Both the position numbers and the translations under genes were made by a program. From contig MNCI01011140.1 in NCBI GenBank assembly GCA_015680685.1, positions 1-64,000 of the forward strand: a stretch of 64,000 bases of DNA, in the 5' to 3' direction. This DNA comes from Gnetum montanum. Lineage: Eukaryota; Streptophyta; Gnetopsida; Gnetales; Gnetaceae. The notes beneath the pieces were generated by a model. It had not been told where the DNA came from and searched no databases. It saw nothing but the letters and a program-made list of their open reading frames with translations. Positions 1 through 11,200 of this stretch are shown piece by piece (within the stretch, counting starts at the first letter, position 1; each line of letters begins with the position of its first letter).

Positions 1-1285
1 TCAAAGCACACCCCTTAGACAAAATAATTCCTTGGGCTACAAGAATTAGTTATGGAACTAAAAATGTTTCCTCTAACTAAGGCCCTTCTCGCTTCCTATT
101 CTCTCCTCCTTTGTTTCGTCGCAATGGTGGTGACTCCTGGAGAAGGCATTCCTGTTACCCAAGTGGATGGATTGGCCAAATGCATTGATGCGAAGTCACT
201 GGATGTGGTTGGTTTGAGGCCGGAGTTGGAATGAGATTTGCCAAGTCACATTAATCATAAATCACATAAGGGGTTGTACACCACCTTGTTCTTGGGATTC
301 CATTCCATTTTCTTCTCTCCATTCTTCTCTCCATTATTCACCTCATTGTCGGTTGTATCATTAGTGTACATATTTTGGTTGATGCATTGTTTTCTTTTTG
401 GTAAATTCTTGCGGTTAAGACTTTAACTCTTGTTCCAAATGATATTCCTAAAGCCTACGGACTCTTTGAATGTGGATTTGTTAGGGCATTAGGGGCATGA
501 GCCTGCTTTGGGGAGGACCCACTGACATTCCTCTTTGGGGCACCCATTAAATTCTTTCCTTTAAAAATTTTTGCAATTGATTTTATTTTATTCATTTCCA
601 TCTTGACATCCATTTCATTGATGTTTTTAGTTGTCCCTTTTTATCTATCTTTCTTTCTCCTTTCCTTTCTCCATTCTAACGCTACCGGAGGTTCGCGATT
701 AGTCATGGGGGTATGGGGCCCGATTTTTTTGATTTTCTCCTAGCCCGGAATTTTTTTAATTTTCTTCCTAACCCCTACACTTTTGATAGTCATCATTAAT
801 ATATCTCCCAATCCATATCAACCATACCACAACCTAACCAATGAACTTACACCGAAGCAAGGTATTAACTACATTGCAATTCATTTACCCTTACTAATAT
901 AAGATTACGTTGTGTGTGCAAATGACAATCATGTAACAATGGATTGGATCTAGAAGGAACACATGGAATGGAGCAATGCTAGAAGCAGCTTTTCAAGGAA
1001 CAAGATCGATGGCGCACTTATTGATGGACAACGGAAGGCGCAATCTTGGCGTTGGCAGCAGCAACACTTTTCTCTCTTTCTCTTTCTCTCAAGCTGCCAA
1101 CTAAAGTGAGATGTCAATGTAATAAGGTATTCACCCTTGTTGTCATGAACACCAGTTTTGTCAAGTCTTGTAATGATGATTCGTTCACATGTTATCCCAT
1201 TAGTTCCATTCCCCTCAATAATCCCATACCTTCCCAATATTTTGTGAGGAACTCGATGACGAGTTTTCATTCAGTCATGGGCGTA

Positions 1286-2227
1286 TGATGAGACGCGATT
1301 TGCATGGGCCGCGATATCGCATATGCGATATTGCATCGTCCCCTGCGATATCTTGTACGCAATATCGCGGTGCGCCGCAATATCTATAAATAAGAGGCGA
1401 CTCTCCCTTATTTCCTCATCCTAGGCTAGAAGTAGGGAAACTCTGGCAAATTGATCACTCCAGAGATAGAATATTTTCCATGTGCCTGTAGTAGGAGTCC
1501 TAAAGTGAACAGATCTTTATTCGAGCAACATTGTACTTGAACACAAGTTGTATATGGCAATAAAGATGAATTTCCTGGATAAACCTTGCAATGTATGGAA
1601 TAGGATTTTACATTAATGTTATTTATTGCTTTCTTTCTCACCCTTATCTCCTAGAACGTGGAATGAGTATGACTTAATTACGAGCATCTTAGTGTGACTA
1701 CTTGGTAACCCAGTGGCGTATCTAGGATCTGCGCTTGGTAATCCCAGTGGTAGTCGTTCACCAAGATGTGTACAGATAATCAAGGAATCGGCTACTCATC
1801 GCACTTGGGCTAGATTAGATTCTCTCAACCCTTTCCTCCTAGTTAAGTGCCTCAGTATGACCACTTCAAGCNGCATAGGAGAAAAACATAAAAAGATATA
1901 AAAATCATATACCTCGAACTTACTTAACCATACACCATGACAACTACAAGTAAGTCTGGGAAGACAACGAATGGTTAACCTTAAGTGTTCCATGAGGTGT
2001 GTAGGCACTTAGTCTATGGAGTTCGACTGGATCGCATGTGCTACACTCTTATTTGTATGGTTGAGTGTAGGGGTATCTCACCACTCATCACTTGGGAAGA
2101 CAATGACTACATAACTCATCCTTGTTCTGCATAGGTGCATAAGCACTTAATCCTTGGAGTTCAACCGGATCATGCGTGAATGTTCATATTCATATGGTTG
2201 GGCGTAGGGGTACCTCGCCACTCATCA
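1286..2227 (+). repeat. 3' LTR of the left-edge gypsy-like element
   Basis: The LTR begins TGATGAGACG and ends with the inverse hexamer TCATCA, like the LTRs at 56221-57039 and 62228-63065. At 942 bp it is about 100 bp longer than those, because its 3' part is internally duplicated: the passage with GGGAAGACAA, a GGATC-type segment and GTAGGGGTA...CTCATCA occurs at about 1957-2087 and again at about 2093-2227. A single N at 1872 marks an unresolved base or a gap join. Confidence 0.8.
1311..1390 (+). promoter_or_regulatory. LTR promoter with palindromic GCGATATCGC array and TATA box
   Basis: Five copies of a decamer close to the palindrome GCGATATCGC stand at 1311-1320 (perfect), 1325-1334, 1345-1354, 1359-1368 and 1377-1386. 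They run directly into TATAAA at 1385-1390, followed by a GAG-rich start region. This is the expected U3 position for an LTR promoter. The array is degraded in the two LTRs near 56.2 and 62.2 kb, with changes of the CG to TG/CA type. A regulatory role is inferred from position and repetition only. Confidence 0.5.
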
Positions 2228-3929
2228 GTTACTAAGCCTAATTCAAGTTATCAATTTACTCATGATCTATGTTATATTCATTTGATGGTTTTCCTTTTCT
2301 TATTGCCATTCTATGCACTACTCTTTGGGGAGGGTGAAGAGTCAAGTGTTAGAACATAAAACAATTTGACTATAAGTACATTCCAAGACATTTAGCTAAT
2401 ATGATATATTGGAAGAATTATAGATGAATATAATGGTGCCTCAAGTGTAACTTAAATTGGTAAATTCTTACCTACAAAACCTTATCATTCTATATATTAT
2501 TCTTTGTCAACACCAAGGTTTATAAAGAAAGTAAACACGAGGTTCGATAATAATGTAGAGTGGGTGTAACAACAAAGCTTAAGATCTAATTTGAGCTTTA
2601 ATTATTTGGAAATTAGTCTCTTATTAAATCATGTGTGAACCACGATTTGATTGTAACTTATGATGGGATTCCAATGGTCTTTTGAATCAATGCACTGTTT
2701 TGTGATGCAACCATGATTAGGCCACAACTTGTAGTATTTGAGTTTTTCTAGCATGAGGTGACTATAATCAAGTTGCAACTTGTAGTGAAGGGAATAAGTA
2801 TGATTGCAATGTAACTATGACTAGTGGTGGTTTATTATTAGTTGATGTGACTTGATTATGAATTGTGTTAATTGATTTTTGGAATGACCACGACTTATGA
2901 TGGGGTTGCAATGACTATTGTGACTTGTAGTTTACTTAGAACTAACACCCAAATACTTAATTTTTCCTTGAGTGACTTGAATTTAATTCTTGTTTTCTTC
3001 AAAACTTGTTGAAATGGTTGAGCAATAATTGTCTAAGCCTCAAAATAGATCATGGGTTTACTTGGATTGTTTAAATCATTATGTTTGACTCTACTTGATA
3101 TAATTAGAGCTTTAATATTGTGAAATAAAAGAGGAAGAAGAGAAATAGTGCTATAATTGATTATTAATTAATTATGAAGTATTAACGACAATATCATAGA
3201 ATTATTAGCTCATCAAAATCATCAAAGTTTCATTAAAACTTCATTAATCATTATCTTTTTTCTTCACAATGGCCACTTATTTATAGAATTAGATAGACCC
3301 CATTGTACATTAAGTGGGGCCAAGTTTGCTTTGGCTAAAGTATTCATGAAAGTTTCCTAATTTAATTGGATGCATGTAGTTGGAATAAGGTTAGTATAAG
3401 GAGGAAGAAGAGTAGTAGTTTTAGTTTCATAATTTATATTTGGGATAAAATTGAAAACATTCTAAAATCTTTACAATATAGCAATGGGAGATTGAGAGAG
3501 ATGAAGGTGATATTAGTTAGGGTGCAAGAGAAGTGTTTTAAACATTAGTTAATATTTCAAAACTAAGTGATAAACCTTGGTACAAATTTTTGATAAATTT
3601 TCCTATTAAAAATTTAAGAAAAGTAAAAGAAAATTAGATGTGAAAGCCTAAAAATTGTATTTGATTAAAAATTAAATAAAAGTGTTTAATAGGCGTGTCT
3701 AAATGAAAATGGCCCCAAATACCCATTAAAAAGTCATTTAAATGAGTTTTTAATGGGTATTTGGGGCAAGATTGATTTTAACAATCTTGTAACCAAGAAT
3801 CATGTAAGTTGATATATTGCATAATAATGCATGAGAACTCAGCTCTCACCTGCATTTTATAAAAACATTCTCAAAGTTATCCAAGTTAAGCTATTTCTTT
3901 TGTTGTCACACTAAGAAATACATAAAAAT

Positions 3930-4345
3930 GACATTTGGTGTGGTTTTTCGGTTCCGCGACACACTGAGAAGGTTACACTTTGGACAAGTGACAGCCGCAG
4001 GCAATAAAGCTGTTCCAAAGTAGCTTTAAATTGAATAAAGACAAGTCGTAAGATTCTTCCCTCGCTGTTTGCACAATACATGTTGGTTGAAGCAATTGCA
4101 GAAGTACAAGTGCGGCGCCAGTTTCAGGTGCTGGACATCGGTTCTTTTGGTTATTTTTTTGTTGTTCTGATCGTACTCATCACTTGCATCTCCAACTCCA
4201 GTTTCTTTCGTTGTCCATATAATTTGATCGTCAACTTTCCTTCACTTTCATATCTAAAAGCATTTTCTAGCTTTTTCAAATTTTGTTTGGAAAAGCCGCT
4301 ATGGTGTGGCGTATTTCGAAATTCAGCTAGGGTTTCAACGGTGTA
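3930..4345 (+). promoter_or_regulatory. Candidate promoter / 5' UTR region of the exonuclease-KH gene
   Basis: This is the only patch in the upstream stretch with mixed, less AT-rich composition. It includes CTAGGGTTTCAACGG near 4328, a telo-box-like word common in plant 5' leaders, and possible splice donors at CAG|GTGCTG (4127/4128) and near GGT|GTAAAT (about 4342). An acceptor-like GTGTAG at 8086-8091, just before the start codon, would fit a 5' UTR intron of nearly 4 kb. Transcript evidence is absent, so this is a weak inference. Confidence 0.25.
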
Positions 4346-6235
4346 AATAATTCAAAATTTGCTTTGCAAGAATTGGTGGCCATCCATATTTCTTTCTTGT
4401 GATCAAATGATGAGAGATACTAGAGTCAATTTGCGGTGTTCTTTGGAGCTTCATTTTGCTTGGAAGGATCGTTGGAGCCCTGCAAGTCATATTCTTCTTT
4501 CTCTTTATTTTCTTTAGCAGTCTGGAATGGTCACTTGCTTCAAGTTCTCTGTACATCCACACCTGCTTCACAATTACTCTAAGCATGCTTTAGCATTTTT
4601 GCTTGGGTTTTTCGATGTTGCACACTTCTGTACAACGTAGGTTTAAGCTCCTGGACGCCATACTTTCATGTCTTAGCTCACTTTTTATAAGTTAAATCCT
4701 GGTTGCTTGCTTTTTTGCATGTTGTACTTACATGGCAAGAGGCTGGTTAGATATTGGTTGCTTTTAACATATCATGATTCTATCGGATATGAAAATTAAG
4801 TATTACTTCTTAATGATATTTCTGATGTTAGTCCGTCATTTAGATTACAGAGGCGAAAAATATCTCATAATTGAGAACCGAAGACTTCATGTAGTTTTTT
4901 CATGGTTACAAGGTCACAATCATAACAATTTACTTTTTCTTGCTATGTTAACATGGCATAATCACGCATTCTTCAACAGTTGAAGACGAAAACTGGCCAC
5001 ATATTTATTATGTTCAAAGAAAATATAAAAATCAACCCAAAGAATTCTACGAGTCTTTTTTCAAATATTTTGGAAAGGAATTTATCATTGTGCCCTCACT
5101 TGGTTACAATCATCCAACTTGAAAAGAAAATTAGAACAGTGGGGATGTTTATTTATGTGATCTAATCATAAAGAAAATGATAGGTACTTTTGTGATCTGG
5201 GGCAATTGTAGCTCTTGGTTGGCCCATAGGATAATTGGAAATTCACAAAGGTTTTTTAAATCAAGCAAGATTTTGAGTAATGAGATTTTATGCCAGAGCT
5301 ATTATGGCCCTAGGCAATTTTCAGATATTTTTGGTTCAACTTTGTCAATTCAAGTATTAAAGTGATTGGTTTATTAGATAGAAATGAAGCATTGACAAAG
5401 ATCACACATCGAGGATGAACTTTCATGTGTGTTCAAGATGACTCATTCCTATAAGCGGTAACTTTGGAGTTTAAAAGAAGTTATTAATTCTGTCCATGTT
5501 TAATTTCAAAATTTTTTTAGTTGTATATTTTATTGAATTAGGCTGTTCAACATTGTTATATCCAATCGAACCATCTTAAAAGTTATAATTGAGGTCTAGG
5601 GGTCTGAAGGCATTTTAATTGTCAATCATCTTAATTCTTGAATGCATAAGCAGTCCGGTTTAAACTTTCTTAGAGCTGTCATTTCAGTGCGTATCTATAT
5701 TCCATGATATGGATATATTATTGTTGAAACCTATGAATGATGTTTCTTTATTGCTCTTGTTTTGCAATTTTTAACCCACATTTAAGATTCTACTGCTTCT
5801 TCACGTGTACATGACCATAGCATTCCAAATATAGATGAATTGTTGTGTGTACGAAGTTTGACTTTTCTTTTTTCTATAATTAACCTGGAGATCCTAGATA
5901 TATCAATTATATTTTGAATAGATGATTGCAACTCTGTGGCCAGTGTTTTGTTCTAAATTGGTACTAGTAGAAACACTCTCATATATTTACTGGAGTTTCT
6001 ATAGGCTGATTTGCTCTCTATTGTGTTTCTGTGTTAAGCGCAGGGTTGGGTTTTTAGATGTAGTGGGAGCCATGGGGTTTTTAAATTTGCACTATCTGGA
6101 ATATTAGTGCCGGCCAGTACTGCTAACTGTTACACTAATGATACAAATCAGGAAAAAAAAAAAACATTCTGCATATCTTTTCTTGGACACGTAACACAGT
6201 GAAGGAAAACAAAACTCAAGACTGGAGGCATCCAG

Positions 6236-6305
6236 CTACCAGTGGTTGGAATTGGTAACCTGCTGCTAGGCTACTAATGGTTGGAATTGGTAATCCACTG
6301 CTAGG
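6236..6305. repeat. 35-bp tandem duplication
   Basis: Two adjacent copies of a 35-bp unit containing GGTTGGAATTGGTAA and CTGCTAGGC differ at a few bases. No gene is involved. Confidence 0.75.
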
Positions 6306-7579
6306 CCAAACTGTAAGCAGTAACATCTCCTGCATTAAGTTAAGGCATTTCTGATATAGGCATGACTCAGTGGCTATTAGTCCTAATTCCTTGGCATAGG
6401 AGATGCTAATGCATAAGAATGTGTAGATGTGCACCTGGATAAATGAATAGTAAATTCCTGAGTGTTATAACAAGAGTGCCATGGATATTCATTAGTCAGT
6501 TGAAATTAGGCATACAATATCATTGCAAAAAGGGAACAAGTGTATGTTGCATCTAATTAGATCCATGCTGTTATTTTCAGGTCTGGACAAGCCATTATGC
6601 ACAGACATATTCAATACTTGGTATTGTAGGTCAGATGCTACAACAGACAAGCAATTATTATTAGTCAATCTAGTTGTTAGTCCTATGCCAATAAAGAGGA
6701 GCTTAAAATTAAGGTTAAAGTTATGGAAATAAGTATGCTACACGAAAGTACAATCTTTATAAAAGATTATATAAAAGGGCATAACTCTGTTCTCACTTCT
6801 AGTATTCTTGCTAAATTTCCTCTTGTAAGTTGAGGATTTGTCCTCTCTCTTCCATTTTGGCTTGAACTTAAGCTCTTTCAAATCCTTTTTTTTTAAAAAA
6901 ATGATTCTGCCTTCTGTGTGAGGATTGTAATTCTGTCTTATAATTTTTTTGTTTGTTTATACTCTTAGACATTTCTGCATTCAATCCCCTTTTCGTTTGG
7001 CTAAAATTTTTTGCTATAAACTTGATGAGATTTTACATAGAGCACTCTTAAGCCATAGAAGATACATGCATGTTATGTGGCTCCAGTTAATGCAAGTAAA
7101 CTGTAATAGGAAAATTAATCTCTCCTCTTTTATATGTCAAAAATAATAGGATGACGAGACCAGGTCTGTCTATACAGGCATCGTGAAATCAATTTTAAGA
7201 ACTAGTTAGTATGTAACTATGTACAATAGGTGGAAAAGGGCTTATAATGTTTGGACTTTAAAGCACTATAATTGTATATATAGTATGCTTCTTGTTTTCT
7301 CAAATCTTTTTAACGAAAAGTAGTTACAGTGGCTTCTGTTTTCAAAATTTTTAGGAATGGGTGAATATAAATTGGAACTGCGTCTAGAAGGTTTGTGCTT
7401 TATTTTATGATATTTGATAAGATCTATCCCTTTTTGTTGGAAACTATCTTGGTATTGTGCCTCTATCCGTAGGTATTTACCTACCTAATTCTCTTAAATG
7501 CAATTTTTTACGATAAATATTAGTCAGCTTCTGAAATGAGTAAAATGAATCCATTTCCCAAGGAATCATTTGAATAATG

Positions 7580-7676
7580 TAATACGTTGATGATCAAATG
7601 CACATAATTTTGTTGGTTTTCATGATATAATACGTTGGTGATCAAATGCACATAATTTTATTTGGTTTTCATGGTA
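7580..7676. repeat. 48-49 bp tandem duplication
   Basis: Two adjacent units contain GATCAAATGCACATAATTTT followed by TTGGTTTTCATG. They differ by a handful of substitutions and one indel. Confidence 0.85.
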
Positions 7677-8099
7677 TAGTTGTCTCATTAAGGGTGGATG
7701 AGTTAAATACTGAAACAAATGAAACTTTTTTGTTTTTGTTATGAAGATTCAATTCCAGGAAAACACCTTTAGACTGAATTATGTCGTGGAATTATATTAT
7801 CTTTCTCTTTATCTATCAGGTTTACCTTCTTAACTTGTTGTGTGTTTGCTTTGACAAAGCTTTCTCAATTTTATTGACCATGAAGAACTTCCTTGTTTTA
7901 ATCATCGTATAGTTGTGTTATGAGATTAGTTAGGATATCTAAAAAATACCGTTTCATATTATTCATTTAGTTGTTTTGCTAAAGCTCTAATTTGTTACTT
8001 CCTGTTCACTTCGATTTCTCTATTTGCTTTTGGCCAATTCCATGGAAACGTCAGCAAATGAGTGAATGACAGAACATTGTTGTGGGTGTAGGTTATGCC

Positions 8100-8282
8100 A
8101 TGGTTGAACCACCTATGGATGAACCAGCTGAGCATTCAATGAATATGGCTGTGCATGTTGTGACAGAACCTAGTCAACTTCCATCCAACTTTCTTGAACC
8201 TTCATCTGAAAAACATTTAGTGATTGGCTTTGATTGTGAAGGTGTTGATCTAGCTCGAGAAGGACGGCTATGTGTAATGCAG
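8100..8282 (+). CDS. Exonuclease-KH gene, exon 1 (residues 1-61)
   Basis: Encodes an acidic N-terminus and exo motif I in VIGFDCEGVDL, ending LCVMQ at donor CAG|GTATGA. Another ATG at 8095 is out of frame and opens only a short overlapping frame. Confidence 0.9.
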
Positions 8283-11200
8283 GTATGATCATAGCCTGGA
8301 AGTATCCATGATTTTAGAAAATAATCATGGCCTATATTTATCTTCCAAGGCCTTTGTTTTTATTTGTGTAATCTAATTTATATGGCTGACTTATCCAATT
8401 GCTGCATTCTTGGAAAGTATTTTGGAAATAAGGAAAATTGTGAGCTAACAGTTGATTTGGTAGATTGATGGTTCTTTTCTGTTATTTCCTCTACATTTCT
8501 TTTCCTACCTTCGTCTATTCATAGCATTGTGTGAAACCATTTAACGTGGTTCTGTCTGTGCCATTTGCATCATGGTAATGTGTGGTTTATCATTGAACCT
8601 TTTTTGTTGTCCAAATATTTGCTACAGCTAACACACATCTTTTTAACCTTGCATTTGCAGCTTGCATTTGAGGATGCTGTTTACCTTGTTGATGCAGTTG
8701 ATGGTGGAGAATCACTTCTGCGAGCTTGCAAGCCTGCTTTAGAATCAGTGCATGTTACTAAAGTAGTTCATGATTGCAAGCGTGACAGTGAGGTATGCAT
8801 TTAGATATTGCAAATTGGGATTGAACATAGTTTTTGGCAGATTTTTCTTGAAATATTTATATTTTGAGAACTTCTCTGTGTCTTTGTACAGGCATTGTAT
8901 TTTCAGTTTGGGATCAAGTTAAACAATGTGGTTGATACTCAGGTGACTGATTGTGAATTATATTCAATTATGAATTACATTGAATTTTTTTTGGAGTTGC
9001 ATTTGAAATATGGCATCTTGTAGGACAGTATCTGTCCTTATAATTCAATGGCATCTGGTGTTCCCCTCAGAATACAATCAATGGTCAGCACTGACAATAC
9101 CCAAAGCTGTACATCTTGTGCACACTGTACACGAATCCTACCCTAATCTCCTGTCATGGTTTGAACCTGTAATCTGTGTTTTTCATGGCCACTGGCTACT
9201 CTTGAGTTATCATGTCTTTGGTTATTCATTCCATCAATTGCAAGTAACAGACAAGTTAGCGTTTGGTCTTGCTGTAAACTAATACTGAAATTTTTTACTT
9301 ATGTCTACTGAGACCCCTTGATCCATTGGACCAGTTTTAGAATTCCTTTTATGGATTTGTTTTTAAAAAATTCAGTGCTGTCTAGTGGAATTGAACCTGT
9401 GACTTGTGGTTACCAAGGCAAGACTCTTACCACTAAGCTAACACCCCATTGTTTGAATGGACTGGACCCAAAACAAACTTACAAATGTCTACCGAAAGAA
9501 GAAGAATAACCTTGGCAATGCTATCTTTTAAAAACGACAAAGAATGAATAGGAAGCTATGAAGGCAAAAAAAAAAAAAAAACTTTTCCCTTGTTCATAAA
9601 ATGAATCTTGCTCTGTTTCTCTATGCCTGACCCTTGACCACATCACTTTGGGAAGAAGTAAAAGAATAATTACAATAAGTGAAGATTCATTGCATTGATT
9701 AGAAAAACTTTCCCAACTAGTTCTGATCTCATAACCCGAAGCAAAATTTTACCGAACATTCAGCTCTAAATAAATGGTTTTGCTTAATTTAACTGCAAGT
9801 TTCCTTGTTGCTGGTTTGAAAATATTATTGAAATTTATTTTTTCTGTCCTACTATATTAGATTGCATACTCAATCATTGAGGAACAAGGTGGCAGACAGT
9901 GGACTCCTGATGACTACATCTCTTTTGTTGGTCTTTTAGCAGACCCACGATATTGTGGTAATCATTCTTCTTTGAAAAGTTTTATCTGTCTATCAATTTT
10001 TTTTTGAAAACTTTTGGTATTGAATTATCGTGAAAGAGTCTTGACAAAGAGACAGGAGCCCAAGAAATAGGGTGGGCATCCCTCACAACAAAAATTTTGG
10101 TCTGTTTGTCACCCATGGCAGTGCCAAAACCGGCCCACAAGGACAATTGCACTAAAACCAAGAAACACCAAAGGAAAAAGTAGGCCATGTCCAAAAACCC
10201 AACAACTTGGAGAAACAGAAACAGTGAAACCAAAGCAGCAGAACCCCAAACACAAAAAGAGAGCCTGGCCCAACCCTACCCCTAAGGGTGTTGGGGCATC
10301 TGTCCACAATGATAGTTTGGTTGTAGCCGAGAACATAGAGCATCTAGCTATGCACAATGTTCCTTAGTGTCAACAAAGGCTACTGCTTCTTGGAAGATTT
10401 TGAAAGCTTTTACCTTTTTGGCTTGTGCTGTAGCAGACCCAACCTTGTTTGGGTGCAGTTTGGTAGAGGTGGGTGCAGTTTGGTAGAGATGAGCTGGATA
10501 TCACGACGTAATTCCTGCCATGACAGTGCCTGGTTAATTTGCATGCGTGCATATGGGCATTTCCTTGCCCGCAACCATGTAGTGGAATTTAGCCTATGAG
10601 CCCATGATAAATGCTGCTGCAGCTTGCTATCCTCTTGACATTCTCGAGTGCGCCGTTCTTCCATTTCTTGTTTCAGCACTTGTTGACGTCATTCCTCCTG
10701 CATTTCCTCCTTGATATCCTTCTTGAGTTGGTCTTCCATTTTGGCTTGTGCCTTGGCCTCTGTGGCAACATGTTGTTGTCGGAGCTTGTCTAGTTCTTCC
10801 CGGTGTTGTACCTACAAATTGTGTAGATGCTGCTAGAAATATTCCTCATGCAGCCCATTTTGCTTCCCAAATGTGGCGTTCCTGGGCCCGAGCCTCTAAC
10901 GTCGCCTCCTCATGAGCCAAGGCCACTAGTGCCTAAATAGTGTCGATGTTGGCAACAACGCTGGTACTTGACCCTCCAACCGCCATAAGCACCAAAACCA
11001 CAGAGTTAGGCGGAAGTTCCTCTATACTAGCCTCAGTTTTCCTTTGTCTGTAATAAATGAAATGACCAAAGGATCCCATAGGATGCATGATGTGAGCTGG
11101 CCTAGCTGTGCACCACAAAGCCAAAATGAACCTCGAGTGTCTCCCTGATCACTGACGTCTTAAAGACGCTAGCAAAAAACCCAGAACATTAACTTGGTGT

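Larger units (their letters stand above)
1..2227 (+). mobile_element. Ty3/gypsy-like LTR element, 3' part, cut by window edge
   Basis: Positions 1-1285 match, in the same order, 60984-62227 of the complete gypsy-like element further right. Shared landmarks are the opening TCAAAGCACACCCCTTAGAC, a segment containing TTTGGGGAGGACCCAC (near 515 and 61480) and the block before the LTR containing TTTTCATTCAGTCATGGG. An LTR starting TGATGA and ending TCATCA follows at 1286-2227. No conserved coding domain survives here; this is the untranslated 3' internal region. The rest of the element lies outside the window. Family membership comes from the related copy, which carries gag and integrase remnants. 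Confidence 0.8.
2228..8091. other. Gene-poor stretch upstream of the exonuclease-KH gene
   Basis: No conserved protein domain was recognised on either strand; open frames are short and AT-rich. About 2640-2950 holds loosely repeated passages around the words AACTTGTAG and TGATT. Two small tandem duplications (6236-6305 and 7580-7676) lie within it. The part nearest gene 1 may be a 5' UTR intron (see 3930-4345). Confidence 0.5.

Noticed and set aside
9563-9585. Poly(A) run as tail of a processed retrocopy
   Set aside because: No upstream retrocopy and no target duplication could be identified; simple A-runs are common here.
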